DNA from: Symbiodinium natans
Taxonomy: Eukaryota > Sar > Dinophyceae > Suessiales > Symbiodiniaceae
Direction of reading: 5' to 3'
Length of the DNA: 64,000 nucleotides
NCBI GenBank assembly: GCA_905221605.1
Contig: CAJNDS010002579.1
Coordinates: 1 to 64,000 of the forward strand
Below are positions 35,301 through 41,300 of this stretch, piece by piece. The position numbers and the translations under genes were made by a program. The notes beneath the pieces are model-generated. The model had not been told where the DNA came from and made no database searches. It saw only the letters and a program-made list of their open reading frames with translations. Numbering within the stretch: position 1 is the first letter of the stretch; each line of letters starts with the position of its first letter.

Positions 35301-38300
35301 GAAAACCCTAAACCCTAAACAGACCCAAAACCCTAAAACCCTAAGCCTGAAACCCTACAGCCCGCAAAAAACCTGAAAACTCTGCACCCCAAAGCCCTAA
35401 AACTTTTGACACTAAACCCAGCAGCCGGTGAAGTGGGATGCCACGCACTTTCGGCAGCTCTTGGTCCGCAATCTGGCTTCTTCCAGGCTATCACCACAGC
35501 CTGTTCTACCGGGCCGACTCTCGGTGTGTGTTGCTTCAGAACGTGCAACGCCACAGGCTTCCTTCTTGGAACTGAAGCTGGCGTAGCCAGGGCAACCTCG
35601 TCCTTGACGGATGAAGACCTCTAGTCGTCGTGGCTCCTCCCTATACAGACGGGCTGGCGTGCGGCTTCCAAATGGTGGCCTGTGCCACAGGCGGGCACAT
35701 CACTCAAGATCGCTACATACAAGCTGAAGCCAGCCTCGAGCTAAAAGCACAAAAAATCCAAACCCTCAGGAGGCTCTTACCCAAGACACCCTAAACCCAA
35801 AACCCTAAACCCCAAACCCCAAACCCTAAACTCAAGTAGACCCCTAAACTCGAAACCCCTAAACCCTGCAACCCTAAAACCTTCAGGAGGCTCTTACCCG
35901 CCCTAAACCCGAAACCCTAAACCCCAAAACCCTAAACCCTAAACCTCCAAATCCTCAGGAGGCTCTAGAACCCTAAGCCCCCTGAAATACCCCAAAACCC
36001 TCAGGCGGCTCTTACCGGCCCTAAACCCAAACGCTAAAACTGCAAGCCCTGAGAAGGCTCCAAAACCCTAAATCCCCTAAAATCCTTAAAAAGCCCTCAA
36101 ACCCTGAAACACCCTAAAAACCCTAAAACCCGAAAAGCCCGAAAGCCTAAAACTCCCAAGTCCCAAACCCCAAACCCGAAACCCCAAACCCCAAACCCCA
36201 AACCCTAAACCCTAAACCCCAAACCTGAAGCCCAAGTAACCCCCCCCAACAAAAGCCCTCAGGAGGCTCTGACCCGAGACAAGCTCTCCGGGTTCTTGGA
36301 GTCGATGGGAATCTCCACTCAGGCCCAAGCCTACTTCGGGGTTGCAGGGGTTGTGGGGGTTTAGGGTTTAGGGTTTAGGGTTTAGGGTTTAGGGTTTAGG
36401 GTTTAGGGTTAGGGGTATAGGGCCTAACCCCTAAAATTCAACTCTAAACCCTAAACCCTAAACCCTACACCCTCTGGAGTTTTAGGGTTTGCAGGGCTTT
36501 GGGGTTAGGTCTAGGGGGTTTGGAAGTGGGGTTTTAGGGCTTTGGGTTTAGGGTTTTCGGTTTCTAGGGGGTTTTGGATTGGGTTTTAGGGGTGGCTTCA
36601 GGGGTTTTGGGTTTTTAGGGGTTTATAAGGGCTTCAGGGCTTTGGGGTTTAGGTTTTAGGGTTTGGGGCTCTTCTCTTCGCGCGCTGTAGTGTTTAGGGT
36701 TGAACAGTCTAGGGCTCAGTTCTTTTTTGTTTTAAGACCAGGGTCGGGTTTACATTCAAAGCGTGCTTAGCTGTACTCTGAAAGCTCTGAGCCCTGACGC
36801 CTTGATGTTCACTCTAAACCCTAAGCCCGAAACCCCACCACCCCAAAACCCTACAAACCTAACCCCCAACTCTCAACCCTAAACCCTAAGCCCTGAACCC
36901 GTAACCCCTTGACTTCTAACCCTAGAACCCTAAATCCTAACCTGGAACCCCTTAACCCTGAACCCTGAACCCCTAAACCCTAAACCAACGCTAAACCCTA
37001 AGCCCTAAAACCCTGAACCCTAGTTGGAGGTTCATGGCGCTTATTAACCAATTATCAGTGTACTTATGACCCACTTGGAGGCTAATATGGCGATAAGTGC
37101 AGTTACACGTACAGTTAGAATTGGTTACCATGAACCTCCAAGTAAACCCTTAAACCCTAAACCCTAAACCCTAAACCCTAAACCCTAAACCCTAAACCCT
37201 AAACCCTAAACCCTAAACCCTAAACCCCTTTCGGAAGGACGTCTGGAGCCTCTTCATGATCATCGACGCCGATCGCAGCGGGCTGATCGACCTCGAGGAG
37301 TTCGTGGCCGGATGCATGCCGCGCGGCGCAGTCTGAGAGCCCTTCTAGGGTTTAGGGTTTAGGGTTTAGCGTTTAGGGTTTAGGGTTTCAGGGTTTAGCT
37401 TTCATTTGCATGCCACGTGGCGGAGTCTGAGAGGGTTCTTAGGGTTTTTAGGGTTCTTAGGGCTTGTTAGGGTTTAAGGCTTTTAGGGTTTTCCGGGTTT
37501 CAGGGTTTTAGGGTTTTAGGGTTTAGGATTTTGGGGTGTGGGGGGTTTTAGGGTTTTGGGGGGTTTTCGGGTTTTTAGGGTTCTAGGGTATAGGGTTTAG
37601 GTTTAGGGCTTTAGGGGTTTTAGGGCTTTAGGGTTTTGGGGGGGGGGGTTAGGTTCTGAGGGTTTTTAGGGTTTAAGGGTTTTAGGGTTTTTAGGGGTTT
37701 TAGGGTTTTTAGGGTTGTAGGGGGGGGGTTAGGGGTTTAGGGTTTTAGGGTGTTTTAGGGTTTAGGGTTTATTTGCGGCGGATTCTTCGAGTGTCTTGGA
37801 GGGTGGGTATTTAAAGGGTTTGTGGGGCTTACGGGGCTTTATAGGGTTTAGAGCAGAGGTTCTTTTGCAGCGCATTGGAACCCCCAGTCTGTACTTTGGG
37901 CAACCTGGAGCCTTTGGTGTTTTTTGTTTGTTTAGGGGTTTCGGGTTTAGGGCATAGGGCGATTCAATCGAACCCACATCTCTTGGCATGTTTGACCAGA
38001 CGCGGGCTCGTTGGCGCAAGGCCAGTGGCAGGCCGGGCGATGTTGCAGCCAAGGTTCTCCTCCGGCGCTATATCTGTTGTAGCAGATGCTACCAGCGATT
38101 CACCACGTGGGAACTCTCAGCCCTCAGCCGGCCGGAACTTTTTGTCAGGGCATAGGGTAGAGGGTATAGGGTATGGGTATAGGGTATAGGGTATAGGGTA
38201 TAGGGTTCAGGATTTAGGTTTAGGGTTTAGGGTTTAGGGCTGAGGCATACCCGCAAGTCTGAGCCCGAAACCCCTTTGAGGGGAGCCTGTGGGAACCCTA

Positions 38301-41300
38301 TGAGTTTGAGGCCCACGACTTCGAGGCTTAGAGAGTAATCAGATGTTTTGGGTGCTAGGTTTCAGAGGGTTTAGGGCGGATTTGGTTACCCTAAACCCTA
38401 AGCCCTAAACCCTAAACCCTAAACCCTAAACCCTAAACCCTAAACCCTAAACCCTAAACCCCTGAACTCCTGAAGAACTGACAAGGCAACTCCATGGACC
38501 GGCCAAGAGCCTGCACGTGGCCAAGATGAGCCACGACAACAAGGCCGTCTCGGGATTCGGGGGGGTTTAGGGTTTAGGGTTTAGGGTTTAGGGTTTAGGG
38601 TTTAGGGGTTCAGGGGGCTTGAGTAGGGTTTGGTCCAGGGTTTAGGGCCGAGAGGTGAGCCGAGTTTCGCCATGCCAGGTTTTAGGGTTTAGGGTTTAGG
38701 GTTTCAGGTTTAGGGTTTAGGGTTTAGGGTTTAGGGTTTGCAGATTGTCTGCAGCTTAGAAAGACAGTTTGCAGTGGCTATCCGGGATTGTGTGGCATGT
38801 TTGCAGACGGTTTGGAGCTCTAAACCCTAAACCCTAAACCCTAAACCCTAAACCCTAAACCCTAAACCCTAAACCCTAAACCCTAAACCCTAAACCCTAA
38901 ACCCTAAACCCTAAACCCTAAACTCTAAACCCTAAACCCTAAACCCTAAACCCTAACCCCTAAACCCTAAACCCCAAACCCCAAACCCTAAACTCTAGGC
39001 CTCAACTTGCCCCTAAACCCCTAAGCTCCCGAGCACGCAAGCCCTCAAGCCCCTAACCCTAAACCCTAAACCGTAAACCCTAACCCCTAAACCCCCTAAA
39101 CCCCCTAAACCCCCTAAACCCTAAACCCTAAACCCTAAACCCTAAACCCTAAACCCTAAGCCTAAGCCTAAACCTACCCTAAATCCCGAAACCTACCCTA
39201 AACCGTCGCCCCATATCACTCGTATGTCTTTCTAAGGATCAACCCTGGGTTCGTTTAGCCTGTACTAAAGGGCAGAGACCACACCGCCCCCCCCCCCCCC
39301 CCCCCCCCCCCCCCGCCCCATTACTTTAGGGTTTAGGGTTCCGGGTTTTTGGTTTTTCTTCCCCGGTTGAAGGATTGAAGGCCGGTAGAAGCCCAGGGAA
39401 ACGTCCCAATAGTTTTTTGTAACTACGTGTAAAACTACCCAGGATGTCGAAGCCCCAAGCCCCAATCCCTAAACCCCAAACCCTAACCCAAACCCCATGG
39501 TGGGTTAAGCCTGAACACTTATTCGACACACGCAAGTCCGACCGACCCCTGAATCCCAAACCCTAGACCCTGCTTAGAAGCCACTTACTGAGTCTGCTTC
39601 GCATCCCCTAGCAACCCAACTGCAATCCCCATAACCCAGCTTACTAAGTGCTCTTACTAAGTCAAAAGGGTGTAAGGTTTAGGGTTTAGGCTTCCCACCG
39701 TTCGGTTTAGAGGGCGCGTGCCAAACTGTAGCGCCCGAGCCTCTGGATCCTCCAGCTCAAGGGGTTTAGGGCGCAAGGCCTGTATGCTTTTAGGGTTTAG
39801 GCTTGCAGGGCTTTTCGGGTTTTAGAGCTCAGGGCTCTCTTTGTTTTAGGGCTTTAGGGTTTAAGGGTTTAGGGTCTAGGGCTATCGGGCTTTTAGGGCT
39901 TGTGGAATCTTAAACCCTACATGTAACCCCTAAAGGGTACTTGGGAGATCACTTGGGAGGTCAAGGGCCGGAGGCCACGGCCCATCTCGGCGAACCGTTG
40001 GACTGTCTCGGAGAAGACCATACCGAGGGTTCTTTGAGGCAAATCAGAAGCCATGGAAGGCGATGCTTGATCCATTGCACCTTCAACCAGGTGCACTGCG
40101 TCTGAACAGCAAGATGGCTCCGGCAGCAAGGCATATGGCGTGGCCATTCCAACGTGAAGGGGTGCAATCGTCCGCAACATGACCGGGCGCTGTGTGTTTT
40201 GCGACAAGGTTAAAAAATATGTAGGACTTCCGCTTCAGGGTTAGGGCGTATAGAGTTTGGACCTCCCCCCACCCCCGCTTCCTACTTTAAACGGTTTCTA
40301 CTGTTCACGGTTTTGCTGGGATTTAGGATGTTGGGGCTTTAGCTTAAGTGGTGCCTAGAATTCTAATCTCGCTACGCAGCCATGTTGGCTTCCTCTGTCT
40401 TGCGTGTGGATGATCTCAATGTGAACCAGGTGGTAATCAGGATGCTGCGTATCCGCATGCTCTCGGGTGAAGAGGTGACAACCATGCCTGTGGAGGAGGT
40501 GGGCAGCGTGAGGGAAGTGAAGCAGCGGTTGCACCAGCTGCATGGCCTGCCTCCGCGCTTCAGGCAGAGGCTCATCTTCCAGGGAACCAATCTGGATGAT
40601 GCCGACAAGCTCGACTCGCCCCTGGACCTGATTCTCGTTGTGCTATCTTACTCCAGCCCTTCGCAGACAGAAGGGAAGGAGCTCACCGATGCCACCAAAA
40701 ATGGCTCGCTGGAAAAGGCTGGTGTGCAATACGACAGATCATTAGTACCCGTAGAATGCAATTAGGTAGCGAGTTCTCTGAGTTTGCAATACACAGGCTT
40801 AGGGGCCCCAAAGGAATCCCGAACTGCCGGAAACCTTGAGGTGGAGGCCCTGCTGCAGCTGCCTCTGGACCCGAATGTGGTCATCTCTGGTCGGATGATA
40901 CTTCTGTGGGCGTCTTTCTTTGGCCATGTTGAAGTTGTGCGTTTGCTGGTGGAGGCCGGTGCCGACAAAGACATTGCCAACCACAAGGGCAACACCGCCC
41001 TGATGTTCGCAGCTTACAGGGGGGGAGTTGGGGTGGTGCGATTGCTGATGGAGGCCGGTGCTGACAAGGAGTTGTCCAACAACGCCGGCTTCACTGCCCT
41101 GATGTTCGCAGCTGCCGAGGGCTACGTTGAGGTCGCGCGGTTGCTCGTGGAGGCGTGCGACAAGGAAGTGGCCGCCAACGATGGCCGTACCGCCCTGATT
41201 TTTGCAGCTGACCGAGGCCACGTGGAAGTGGTGCATTTGTTGTTGGAGGCCGGTGCCAACAAAGATGTGGTCGATCACGATGGCCACACCGCTTTGATGA

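Noticed and set aside
40763-40765. In-frame TAG as evidence that the ankyrin gene is a pseudogene
   Set aside because: A GC-AG intron of 123 bp removes it and restores the usual family sequence exactly at the junction.
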